Shown: in pieces, positions 45,549 through 53,186 of the stretch | Layout of the letters: each line of letters opens with the position of its first letter | Position numbering within the stretch: position 1 is the stretch's first letter | Origin: Myxococcales bacterium | GTDB lineage: Bacteria; Myxococcota_A; Polyangia; Polyangiales; JADJMO01 | NCBI GenBank assembly: GCA_016709545.1 | Contig: JADJMO010000019.1 | Coordinates: 1-64,000, forward strand | Length of the DNA: 64,000 nucleotides | Reading direction: 5' to 3' | The notes under the pieces: generated by a model | The model's input: only the letters and a program-made list of their open reading frames with translations | What the model was told of the DNA's origin: nothing | Databases searched by the model: none | Position numbers and translations under genes: made by a program

Positions 45549-46513
45549 ACCAGGTGATCACCGAGATCGAGTCCGTCGAGCGCATCGCCCACCTCACGCG
45601 TGAAGAAGTCGACGCGCTGCCCTACGGCCTCATGGTCTTCGACGTCGACGGCACGGTGCACCTCTACAACCGCTACGAGTCGCTGCTGTCGCGGCGAGAG
45701 CCCGACGAGGTGATCGGCCGCAGCTGGTTCCGCGACGTGGCGCCCTGCACGCGGGTCGCCGCGTTCGAGGGCAGATTCCGCGCGTTCGTCGCGCGGGGGG
45801 ATCGGAGCGAGGTCGTGCGCTTCGGCTTTCGCTTCCACTTCCTGCACGGCGCGCAGGACGTCGAGGTCACCTTCGCCCACGCGCCCGACCCGGGGCGCGT
45901 GTTCGTGATCGTCGCGCGGCGGGTGCTCTCGGACACCGGCGAGCCCCTCGACGTCACGGTGCCCGTGACCACCAGTGTCGACGACGGTCGCGCGCGCGGT
46001 GGTCTCGGCGCTGCGCTCGCGCCGCCGCGGTCGTTCTGGTCCCGTCTCTTCGACGCGGTCGACGGGCCGGCCCTCGACGCCGCGGCGGAGGCGTGGGGCG
46101 AGGCGCTGCTCGAGGGCGCCGAGGCCTACGCCGAGCGGGTCCACGGCAAACCCCTCTCCGGGCTCTCCACCTTGCTCGCGGTCGCGCTGATCGACGACGC
46201 CTTCGCGGCCCAGGGGCTCGGACGCGTCGAGCTGGACTTCGGAGGACGCGAGCGCGGCGTGCTCGGCTTCGCGGTCCGCGCGGTCGACCTCCCGGCGGGC
46301 ATGGAGCGGGTGCTCTACCCCGCCGTCTTGCGCGCCGTCGCGCGCGGCCTCACGGGACACGACCTGGAGTGCTTCGTCTTCGGCCACCGCGGCGAGTTCC
46401 TGCGCATCGCCGCGACCACGGCGGACAAGGTCGCCGTGTTGCGGGGGTGGTCCACGAGCGGCGTCGCCACCGACGAGATCGCCCAGCGCGCAGGCCTCGA
46501 GGTGTGGCGATGA
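45545..46513 (+). CDS. Photoactive-yellow-protein (PYP)-type PAS photoreceptor with C-terminal domain
   Basis: The protein has 322 residues; the first 125 align residue for residue with Halorhodospira PYP. Key positions, one lower than in PYP, are Y41 (Y42), N42 (N43), E45 (E46), S49 (T50), R51 (R52) and C68 (C69, chromophore attachment). The text ALPYGLMVFDVDGTVHLYN and WFRDVAPCTRVAAFEGRF parallels the PYP core. The C-terminal region (about 160-322) is an unassigned alpha/beta domain, probably a sensory output. PYP binds p-coumaric acid through its Cys; no p-coumarate-making enzyme is in the window. The gene is coupled to the DUF4388 gene upstream and the 34-residue gene downstream. Confidence 0.88.
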   Translation: MNQVITEIESVERIAHLTREEVDALPYGLMVFDVDGTVHLYNRYESLLSRREPDEVIGRSWFRDVAPCTRVAAFEGRFRAFVARGDRSEVVRFGFRFHFLHGAQDVEVTFAHAPDPGRVFVIVARRVLSDTGEPLDVTVPVTTSVDDGRARGGLGAALAPPRSFWSRLFDAVDGPALDAAAEAWGEALLEGAEAYAERVHGKPLSGLSTLLAVALIDDAFAAQGLGRVELDFGGRERGVLGFAVRAVDLPAGMERVLYPAVLRAVARGLTGHDLECFVFGHRGEFLRIAATTADKVAVLRGWSTSGVATDEIAQRAGLEVWR

Positions 46514-46614
46514 GCGAGCCCGAAGCCGACACCGAGGAGTCGTTGGGCGAGCTCCTCTCGCGGTTCGAGTGGGACGAGCGCCTCGACGACGAAGACGCCC
46601 CCGACGAGCCCTGA
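46510..46614 (+). CDS. 34-residue acidic peptide
   Basis: The ATG overlaps the PYP stop (ATGA) and the stop lies 3 bp before the GTG of the next gene. The sequence begins MSEPEADTEESLGELLSRF and ends DDEDAPDEP; about half the residues are Asp or Glu. Its precise coupling on both sides argues that it is translated. It has no known homologue that I can name. Confidence 0.55.
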   Translation: MSEPEADTEESLGELLSRFEWDERLDDEDAPDEP

Positions 46615-46617
46615 CGC

Positions 46618-48068
46618 GTGGCCTCGGTCGTCGTCGTGGGTGCGGGCGCGGGGGGCCTGGTCGGGGCGGGCTACCTGCGCGCCGCGGGTCACGACGTCCT
46701 GCTGCTCGAGGCCAAGGCGCGCGTCGGCGGCTGCGCCTCGCGGTTCTCGGTCGGCGACTTCACCTTCCTCGCCGGTGCCACGACGGTCATCGGGCTCGAG
46801 CCAACGATACCGCTCGGGCGCGTCCTCGCCGAGCTCGGGGTGGCGATCGATGCAACGCCTCTGTCGCCTGCGTTGACGGCGTGGCACCACGGCGAGCCGC
46901 TGGTGTTCTCGACCGACGTGGAGGCGAACGCGCGCGCGCTCTCGGTCCGGTACGGGGCCGCGCTGGGGCGCTTCTCGACCGCGTGCGTGGAGATCGCGGA
47001 GCGCGCGTGGCGCCTGATCGGTGCGGCGCCGTTCCCGCCCGCGAGCACCATGGATCTCGCAAGGCTCGGCGCGACGGGCGCGGCGTGGGCCTCGCTTCCC
47101 CACCTCCTGACGACGACGGAGGCCCTCCTCGGGCGCTGCGGGGAACCGACCGCCGACGCCCGCGCGCTGGTCGACGAGCTCCTCGTGATCTCCACCCAGG
47201 CCTCGGCGCGCGACTGTCCGGCGCTCTTCGGCGCCATCGGCATCGAGTACCTGCAGCGCCCGCTGTTCGCTCCGCGCGGAGGCCTCGCCGGCCTGCTCGA
47301 GGCGCTCGGCGACGCGCTGGTCGAAAAGGGGGTCGACCTTCGCACCGAGGTCACGGTCGAGCGGGTCGAGGAGCTCTCCTCGGGTTCCGCGTACACACGA
47401 GCCGGGGTGTGTTCGCGGCCGACGCGGTGCTGCTCGACCTCACCCACTGGGACGCGGCACGGCTCGTAGACGGGCCGACGCGCGCGGCCTTCGAGCGACA
47501 GGGTGCGCGCCACCCGAAGGGCCCAGCGGCCATCGGCATGTACCTCGGGGTGGACGACGTGTTCGACGACGTGACGCCCTACCACCAGCTCGTGCTCGAC
47601 GAGCCGCTCGCCGGGACCCACGCGCGGTCGCTGTTCGTGACGCTGTCCCCGCGCGAAGATCCGGAGTTCGCGCCCGCGGGGCGGCGGGCGATCACGGTCA
47701 GCGGACACGTGGACGCCGACGTCGTCGCGGGCCTGTCGGACGCCGCGCACCAGGAGTTCAAGGGCACGCTCGAGCGTGGGATCCGCGAGGCGCTGCACCG
47801 CGTGTTTCCTGGTCTCGCCGGGGCGCGCGAGCACGTCGCGATGACCGCGACACCGCGCACGTGGGAACGCTACACGGGGCGCGCACGCGGTCGGGTAGGG
47901 GGGCTGCCGTTCACGTTCGAGACGCTGCTCCACGGGTATCCGACCGGGTTCACGAAGAACCCGCGGCTCGCGCGCGTCGGTGACACGGTGTTCCCCGGGC
48001 AGAGTGTGGTCGCGGTGGCGTGGGGCGCGCGGCGGGTGGCGGGAGCGCTGACGCGCACGCTGCGCTGA
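46618..48068 (+). CDS. FAD-dependent phytoene-desaturase-like oxidoreductase, one frameshift
   Basis: The restored protein has about 483 residues with a GTG start at 46618. The N-terminus is ASVVVVGAGAGGLVGAGYLRAAGHDVLLLEA, a Rossmann GxGxxG with the acidic end of strand 2, then RVGGCASRFSVGDFTF. This is the CrtI/CrtISO pattern (VGG...S). The C-terminus FPGQSVVAVAWGARRVAGAL is the FAD-closing motif. The frame breaks near 47390 (VEELSSG to FRVHTSRGVFAADAV). It probably oxidises a polyene or other hydrophobic substrate. It lies in a photoreceptor operon, so a light-linked carotenoid-type step is a tempting but unproved idea. Confidence 0.78.
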
Positions 48069-48089
48069 TCGGCCAGCGAGTCGGCCGAT
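48068..48089. terminator. Hairpin after the FAD oxidoreductase
   Basis: ATCGGCC (48068-48074) pairs with GGCCGAT (48083-48089) around an 8-base loop, starting at the last base of the stop codon. No T run follows. Confidence 0.4.
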
Positions 48090-48109
48090 GGGAGCACTCC
48101 CTGAACGAT

Positions 48110-48145
48110 ACAGGGCCCGGGGCGTCGTCACCGACCGGGCCCTGT
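48110..48145. terminator. Bidirectional terminator between convergent genes
   Basis: ACAGGGCCCGG (48110-48120) pairs perfectly with CCGGGCCCTGT (48135-48145). The 11-bp GC-rich stem has a 14-base loop and sits between the convergent ends at 48068 and 48168, where it can serve both strands. Confidence 0.65.
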
Positions 48146-48167
48146 CTCGGTCTGACGACCTGGACGA

Positions 48168-48656
48168 CTACTCGTCGAAGACGCCCGGACAGACGGTCTT
48201 GTAGCTCTTGGCCGAGGACTCGAGCATCGTCTTGCAGCTCGTCTCGAGGGTGGACTTGCCCGGGCCGTCGGCAGCGGTGAGCCACGCCTTGCGCGTGGAG
48301 TCGGCCGAGGTCTTCAGGGTCTTCGCGGTGTCGGCGCCGAGCTTCGTCTTCTCGGAGCACTTGTCCATCTTGTCGAGGTACTCGTCGCAGGACTTGATGC
48401 CGATCTTCTTCTTGTCGCCTTCCTCGGCCTTGTCCTTCTTCTCGTCCTTCTTGTCGTCGTCGTCGTCCTTCTTCTTCTTCTTCTTGTCCTTGTCGTCGTC
48501 GTCGTCGTCGCTGCTCTTCTTCTTCTTCTTCTTGCCCTTGTCGTCGTCGTCGTCCTTCTTGTCCTTGTCTTCCTTCTTCTCTTCCTTCTTGTCGCACCCG
48601 ACGACGGGGGCGAGCGCGAAGACGGCGACGAGCAGCATCCAGATCTTGTTGTGCAT
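48168..48656 (-). CDS. Lipoprotein with Lys/Asp low-complexity tract
   Basis: The protein has 162 residues, with a signal peptide and lipobox VVGC (C21). Residues of about 23-88 are an alternating run of KKEE, DDDDD, KKKKKK blocks. The C-terminal part has four spaced cysteines (KSCDEYLDKMDKC..., LETSCKTML, KTVCPGVF) like a small disulphide-linked helical domain. It is probably surface bound with a charged spacer. It lies 15 bp upstream of the HIT gene's stop on the same strand. Confidence 0.7.
   Translation of the reverse strand: MHNKIWMLLVAVFALAPVVGCDKKEEKKEDKDKKDDDDDKGKKKKKKSSDDDDDDKDKKKKKKDDDDDKKDEKKDKAEEGDKKKIGIKSCDEYLDKMDKCSEKTKLGADTAKTLKTSADSTRKAWLTAADGPGKSTLETSCKTMLESSAKSYKTVCPGVFDE
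48392..48596 (-). repeat. Lys/Asp-coding low-complexity tract
   Basis: Runs of cttctt and gtcgtc (plus strand) code poly-Lys and poly-Asp blocks in the lipoprotein. The codon-pure repeats are prone to slippage, so the length may vary between strains. Confidence 0.7.
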
Positions 48657-48671
48657 GGCGGTCCCTTTACC

Positions 48672-49085
48672 TCAAAGTGCGGCGCGGATCTGCTCAGCCA
48701 GGGCGCGCCCCCCTTCGGCGTCGAGCTTGCCTGCTGGCCAGCCGACCCCGAGCCCGGCCACGTCGTCCGGCTTCGGGATGACGTGGAAGTGCACGTGGAA
48801 CACCGCCTGGTGGGCGAGCGGTCCATTGTTCTGGAGCACGTTGTAGGCGGTGCATCCGGTCGCCTTCATGACCGCGCGACAGAGCCGCGGGAGCACTCGG
48901 CCGATCGCCGCGGCGGACTCGTCCGACAGCGCGTCGAGCGTGGCCGCGGGCTCTTTCGGGATGACCAACGTGTGACAGCGCGAGAGCGGGCCCACGTCGA
49001 GGAACGCGAGAACGTGCTCGTCCTCGTACACCTTGTGACAGGGGATCTCCCCGCGGAGGATCTTGGAGAAGATGGTTTCGGCCAT
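48672..49085 (-). CDS. HIT family nucleotide hydrolase/transferase
   Basis: The protein has 137 residues, ATG at 49085. It has the full HIT pattern: ETIFSKILRGEIPCHKVYEDEHVLAFLD at the N-terminus and the catalytic triad HVHFHVIP near residue 100. Family members (HINT-like) hydrolyse nucleotide phosphoramidates. Length and motifs are those of the standard bacterial HIT protein. Confidence 0.93.
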   Translation of the reverse strand: MAETIFSKILRGEIPCHKVYEDEHVLAFLDVGPLSRCHTLVIPKEPAATLDALSDESAAAIGRVLPRLCRAVMKATGCTAYNVLQNNGPLAHQAVFHVHFHVIPKPDDVAGLGVGWPAGKLDAEGGRALAEQIRAAL

Positions 49086-49137
49086 GAGGACGGAATGATA
49101 GCCGAGCCGCCTCCGACCGCAGCATATACTGGCGGAC

Positions 49138-50484
49138 ATGCGGTACGGCTCCCTCCTCGGTCCTTCCGTCGGTCTCCTCTTCGTCGCCGGCATGGGCACC
49201 ATGTTCGGCATCGGCGCGTGTGGAGGCAGCGACGGCTCCGGCGGCGACAACCCGGAGGACACCGGCGGAGGGTTCAACGTCGACGCCGACAACGGCTGTC
49301 CGGCGGGGAAGACCACGTCGGTCAGCGGCACGGTGTACTCGCCGGCCAAGAGCTCGCCCGACCCGATCTACAACGCCGCGGTGTTCATCCCGGCGCAGTC
49401 GACGCTCGATCCGTTCCCGCGCGGCGTGCGCTGCGATCGGTGCGGCACCCTCGAGGGCACCAAGGTCAAGGTCTCGGCGCTCACCGGGAGCGACGGCAAG
49501 TTCCGCCTCGAGAACGTCCCCGCCGGCAAGAACGTGCCGTTCGTGGTGCAGATCGGCCGCTGGCGCCGCAAGGTCACCATCCCCGAGGTGAAGGCCTGCG
49601 AGGACACCCCGCTCCCCGCCGAGCTCACCCGCCTGCCGCGCAACCAGGAGGAGGGCGACATCCCGCTCACCGCGATCGTCACCGGCCGCGCCGATCTCCT
49701 GCAGTGCGTGCTCCGCAAGATCGGCATCGAGGACAAGGAGTTCTGCGAGCCGCTGCCCGACGGCCGCGGACGCATCCACGTGTTCAAGTCGCTCAACGGC
49801 ACCGACATCGGTAGCGGCACCATCGGCGGTTCTTCGCTCTACAAGAACCTCGACTTCATGAAGAAGTACGACCAGCTCCTCCTGCCGTGCGAGGGGAGCG
49901 CCCGCACCACCGACAAGGACGCGACCGCGATGGGCAACCTCGTCGCCTACGCGAATGGCGGCGGCAAGGTGTTCACCACGCACTACGGTTACGTCTGGCT
50001 CCAGAGCTCGACCGACGCGCAGTGGAAGAACCTCACCACCTGGGCCACCACGACCGACTCGATCGCCAAGCTCCCGGCGACCATCGACCAGAGCTTCCCC
50101 AAGGGCAAGGCGATGGCCGAGTGGCTGCAGCTCGTCGGCGCGACCACCAAGCTGGGCGAGTTCGAGATCAACGACGCGCGCGTGGACATCACCGCGGCGC
50201 CGAAGGCCCCCGCGCAGACGTGGATCCGCTCCACGACGCCCGCGAGCACGCAGCACTTCACCTTCAACACGCCGATCGAGAAGCCGACGGCCGAGCAGTG
50301 CGGGCGGGTGATCTACAGCAACTTCCACGTGGTCGGGCTCGACGACTTCTCGACGCCGTACCTGTTCCCCGCCGAATGCACCGACGGTCCGCTCACGCCG
50401 CAGGAGCGCGTGATCGAGTTCATGCTGTTCGACCTCGCGAGCTGCATCCAGCCGGACACCGACCCGCCGAAGGCGCCGAAGTAG
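49138..50484 (+). CDS. Exported lipoprotein with carboxypeptidase-regulatory-like domain
   Basis: The protein has 448 residues; a signal sequence ends at FGIGACGGSDGSGG (lipid Cys about 28). Residues of about 60-140 form a Cna-B or regulatory-like beta domain (VSGTVYSPAK, AVFIPAQST, TGSDGKFRLENVPAGKNVPFVVQIGRWRRKV). The remainder has YDQLLLPCEG, VAYANGGGKVFTTHYGYVWL, RVIYSNFHVVG, a class-I amidotransferase-like unit without obvious catalysis. This lipoprotein type is frequent in myxobacteria. Function unknown. Confidence 0.68.
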   Translation: MRYGSLLGPSVGLLFVAGMGTMFGIGACGGSDGSGGDNPEDTGGGFNVDADNGCPAGKTTSVSGTVYSPAKSSPDPIYNAAVFIPAQSTLDPFPRGVRCDRCGTLEGTKVKVSALTGSDGKFRLENVPAGKNVPFVVQIGRWRRKVTIPEVKACEDTPLPAELTRLPRNQEEGDIPLTAIVTGRADLLQCVLRKIGIEDKEFCEPLPDGRGRIHVFKSLNGTDIGSGTIGGSSLYKNLDFMKKYDQLLLPCEGSARTTDKDATAMGNLVAYANGGGKVFTTHYGYVWLQSSTDAQWKNLTTWATTTDSIAKLPATIDQSFPKGKAMAEWLQLVGATTKLGEFEINDARVDITAAPKAPAQTWIRSTTPASTQHFTFNTPIEKPTAEQCGRVIYSNFHVVGLDDFSTPYLFPAECTDGPLTPQERVIEFMLFDLASCIQPDTDPPKAPK

Positions 50485-50519
50485 TCGAATAGAAGCGGCG
50501 TCGACCGCTCACGCTCGCA

Positions 50520-50801
50520 TCAGGCGCGCAGGAGCCACGCCGCGAACGCGATGGAGTGGCCCGCGGCGAGGGCCCAGGTGACCAGGAAATAGGCGGCCTT
50601 GCGCCGCTTGTGGCGGAACACCTGCATCCCGAGGAGCGCTCCGGGCCACCCGCCGAGGAGCTCGAGGGCGTGCAGGGTGCGCTCGGGGATGCGTCGCTCG
50701 TTGCGCCCCGCGCGGCGCTTGTCGACGCCGAACGCGACGAACGTGATCGCGCTGACCACCGCGTAGATGGGTAGAGCGACCAGGAGGACCTCGACGCGCA
50801 C
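50520..50801 (-). CDS. DUF1294 small membrane protein
   Basis: The protein has 93 residues with a GTG start at 50801. Sequence landmarks are ITFVAFGVDKRRAG (the D-K-..A pattern), RIPERTLHALELLGGWPGALLGM and FRHKRRKAAYFLVTW. Three helices are apparent. Length and motifs match the DUF1294 family; role unknown. Confidence 0.82.
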   Translation of the reverse strand: MRVEVLLVALPIYAVVSAITFVAFGVDKRRAGRNERRIPERTLHALELLGGWPGALLGMQVFRHKRRKAAYFLVTWALAAGHSIAFAAWLLRA

Positions 50802-50849
50802 CCGCGGAACTGTTTGTCCGCTGGGTGCGCGCGAGAAGGGGGAACGTGT

Positions 50850-51199
50850 TCAGGCGTCGCGCGCCTTGACGACCAGCATCGTGAGCTTGGCGCCGGCCTG
50901 GGTGAAGGTGCCGCTCGTCTCGAGCGCCTTCTCCGCGTCGGCCTTCTTGCCGCCGTGCTGGCAGCGGACGACCTCGGCCGCGACCCGGTGGAAGTGGGCG
51001 TGCGCCGCGTCGATGTCGCCGAAGGCGCCGCCGAGATCGGCGCGACCGTCGCCCTTGAGGTACTCCCGAAGTCACAGCCATCGGGCTTCTCGACGACCTG
51101 TGCGTCGAGCTCGAGCTCGCCGGCCATGAACTTCTTGAAGCGCGCCTTCCAGGCGGAGTGCGCCGCGATCGCGGCTTCGAGGTGTTCGCGTCGGGACAT
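50850..51199 (-). CDS. Stand-alone CZB (chemoreceptor zinc-binding) domain protein, one frameshift
   Basis: The restored protein has about 116 residues, ATG at 51199. The zinc motif is spread across the frame change: AHSAWKARFKKF (first His), then CDFG at the break (near 51066), then EYLKGDGRADLGGAFGDIDAAHAHFHRVAAEVV containing H-x3-H. This is the CZB signature (His, Cys-x-G, then His-x3-His). CZB domains sense zinc or hypochlorite, usually within chemoreceptors or diguanylate cyclases; here it is alone. It lies downstream of the Rieske/2OG gene pair on the same strand. Confidence 0.72.
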
Positions 51200-51296
51200 G
51201 CAGGTGACCTCCTGCATCCACGGAACGGACACTTTGGTCCGTTGCGCAGGACACAACGGGACATTTTCCGCGACTCTTTCGGGAAATCGTCAAGTT

Positions 51297-52118
51297 CTAT
51301 CGACGCCGCCGCGCGTCCGCCGCGAGCTTGCGGACGAACGCCGGATCGTACCGGCCGTCGACGCGGATCGAGTACCGGAACACCGGCGCGGCCTCGACCC
51401 CGTGCCAGTCCATGTCGTTGAACCAGTAGATCGGCGCCTCGACGGGCACGCGCTCCTCGCCGTCGGGGCTCGCGAGCACGAGGCGCTTGCCCGGCCGCGG
51501 CGCGAAGTTGAGGCAGTGCGCGACGCCGTCCTTGCCGGGCTCGGTGTCGCGGTGGAACGGCGCGTGGTCGTGGGCCTGCAGCCCGAAGATCACGCAGCGT
51601 CCGATCTCGGTGAAGGGCAGGGTGCGGAGGAACGCGAGCGTCTCCGGGAACACGCGCTCGGCGTCCTCGGTGAAGCGCTTGCCCTGGCCCGAGTGCTTGT
51701 CCTCCCAGCGGTCGTTCTCGAGCAGGTGGTGGCACACCTTCCACGGAAAATAGACCCCGTGGCGGTAGGCGAGCAGCCGCTGCTGCCGGAGGTTGAGCGG
51801 GTGGTCGGTCTCGTCGCCGAACGTGTAGCTGCGGAGCTTGTCGCGATCGAACGCGGTCGGGTCGTCGGCGAGCGCCACGAGATCGCGCAGGTCCTCGTCG
51901 GACATGCGCTCGATGGCGAAGCCGAGGTCCTCGTAGCCGTCGTCGACCTGCCACGGCGCGACGACCCCCATCCACTTGAGGCTCCCGCCCGTGCCCTCGC
52001 TCTCGAGCTCGGCGAGGCCGCGCGTGATCTCGCGGTCGAGCCGCGGGAAACAGCTGGTGTCGAAGTAGGGCGACAGATCGAGGTAGGGCTGCCCGAACAC
52101 GCCCCAGAGCTTGCTCAT
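51297..52118 (-). CDS. Putative Fe(II)/2OG-type oxygenase, paralogue of the gene at 38765
   Basis: The protein has 273 residues; the ATG at 52118 overlaps the Rieske-oxygenase stop (ATGA). Candidate ligands are H189 and D191 in PFHRDTE and H239 in WFNDMDWHG, with R252 in FRYSIRVDG. It shares GVYFPWKV, the WFND block and FRYSIRVDG with the 38765 protein across its full length, so the two are paralogues. Coupling to a Rieske oxygenase suggests consecutive oxidation steps on one substrate. Confidence 0.68.
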   Translation of the reverse strand: MSKLWGVFGQPYLDLSPYFDTSCFPRLDREITRGLAELESEGTGGSLKWMGVVAPWQVDDGYEDLGFAIERMSDEDLRDLVALADDPTAFDRDKLRSYTFGDETDHPLNLRQQRLLAYRHGVYFPWKVCHHLLENDRWEDKHSGQGKRFTEDAERVFPETLAFLRTLPFTEIGRCVIFGLQAHDHAPFHRDTEPGKDGVAHCLNFAPRPGKRLVLASPDGEERVPVEAPIYWFNDMDWHGVEAAPVFRYSIRVDGRYDPAFVRKLAADARRRR

Positions 52119-53182
52119 GGCGCCTCCTCGAGGAGCGCGCGCGCCACCCTCGCGTCGAAGGCGTGCACGCCGTCTTCGCACGACGCGTAGGGGCCGGGCA
52201 CCGCGTGCCCCGAGGCCATGCCGCGCTGCTGCGCCTCGCAGACCGCGCGGTCCTCGGCGTTCACCTGCGCCCAGAACGCGAGGACGTCGTCGGGGTCGCC
52301 GGTCGACGCGGGGTGGAAGAACGTGTCGGCGACGACGATCGTGCGGTCGACCGCGCGCGGGTAGAGCCGGTAGGTGAGCAGGTAGTCCGGCTGCAGGCTC
52401 GTGAGCAGCGTGGGGAAGCGCATCGCGTCGTGCACGGTACGCAGGTCGGCGCCGGCGGGCACGAGCAACCGGCGCCCGCCGAAGCGGCCGGAGCGCGAGA
52501 CGGTCTCGGCGCCCTCGACGATCGGCATGCGGCCCCCGAGCCACTCGCCCTCGCCGGACCAGGTGGTCGCGGCGGTGTGGGGGGTCCACCGCTCGAGGCC
52601 GCGGTGCACGGGGCCGAAGTGGTGCGACTCCTGGAAGTTCTCGACGAGCAGCTTCCAGTTGGCGGCGACCTCGTTGGTCGTGCGGCCGACGCGCGACAGT
52701 TGGCCGAGGTAGGCCGCGGCGAGCCACGGCGGGAGGCGCTCGTCGTACGGCCGGTCGCCCTCGATCCGCACGAACACGAAGCCGCGGTGGCAGGACACGG
52801 CAACCTCCCGCAGCGCGCGGCCCTCCTGGCGGGTCCGACCGTCGAGGTCGTATTTCCAGCCGTGGTAGGGGCAGACGAGGTGCTCGCAGCGGCCGCTCCC
52901 CTCGACGAGCGGCATGGCTCGGTGCGCGCACACGTTGCGGAACGCGCGCAGCACGAGGTCGTGGCCACGGACCACCACGATGCCCGCGGCGTCGGTCGGC
53001 GCGAGCACGAACGCGCCCGGGAGGGCGACCTCCTCCTCGCGGCCCACGCAGATCCAGGAACGATCGAGGATCACCCGTCGCTCGCGCGCGAAGTGCTCGG
53101 GGTCCACGTAGCAGGCGGTGGGCAAGGTGTGCGCCTCGCCGAACGGGCGCAGCACTGCCTCGAACTCCGTGCGCAGGCTCAC
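52115..53182 (-). CDS. Rieske non-haem iron oxygenase (ring-hydroxylating alpha-subunit type)
   Basis: The protein has 355 residues with a GTG start at 53182. The Rieske cluster ligands are C85-x-H87 (NVCAHRAMPLVEG) and C104-x2-H107 (HLVCPYHGWKYD). The catalytic domain has NWKLLVENFQESHHFGPVHRGL, with the two histidines of the mononuclear iron site. The layout is that of choline/carnitine or aromatic-ring oxygenases; the substrate is unknown. No ferredoxin or reductase is nearby. It is 4 bp downstream of the lipoprotein gene. Confidence 0.9.
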   Translation of the reverse strand: MSLRTEFEAVLRPFGEAHTLPTACYVDPEHFARERRVILDRSWICVGREEEVALPGAFVLAPTDAAGIVVVRGHDLVLRAFRNVCAHRAMPLVEGSGRCEHLVCPYHGWKYDLDGRTRQEGRALREVAVSCHRGFVFVRIEGDRPYDERLPPWLAAAYLGQLSRVGRTTNEVAANWKLLVENFQESHHFGPVHRGLERWTPHTAATTWSGEGEWLGGRMPIVEGAETVSRSGRFGGRRLLVPAGADLRTVHDAMRFPTLLTSLQPDYLLTYRLYPRAVDRTIVVADTFFHPASTGDPDDVLAFWAQVNAEDRAVCEAQQRGMASGHAVPGPYASCEDGVHAFDARVARALLEEAP

Positions 53183-53186
53183 CGGC

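Noticed and set aside
48392..48596. Repetitive tract looking like a satellite or CRISPR-like repeat
   Set aside because: It is a coding poly-Lys/poly-Asp region in frame with a signal peptide; there are no regular repeat-spacer units.
49138..50484. Identification as an enzyme because of an amidotransferase-like fold
   Set aside because: No catalytic Cys-His-Glu set is visible; it is left as a lipoprotein of unknown function.
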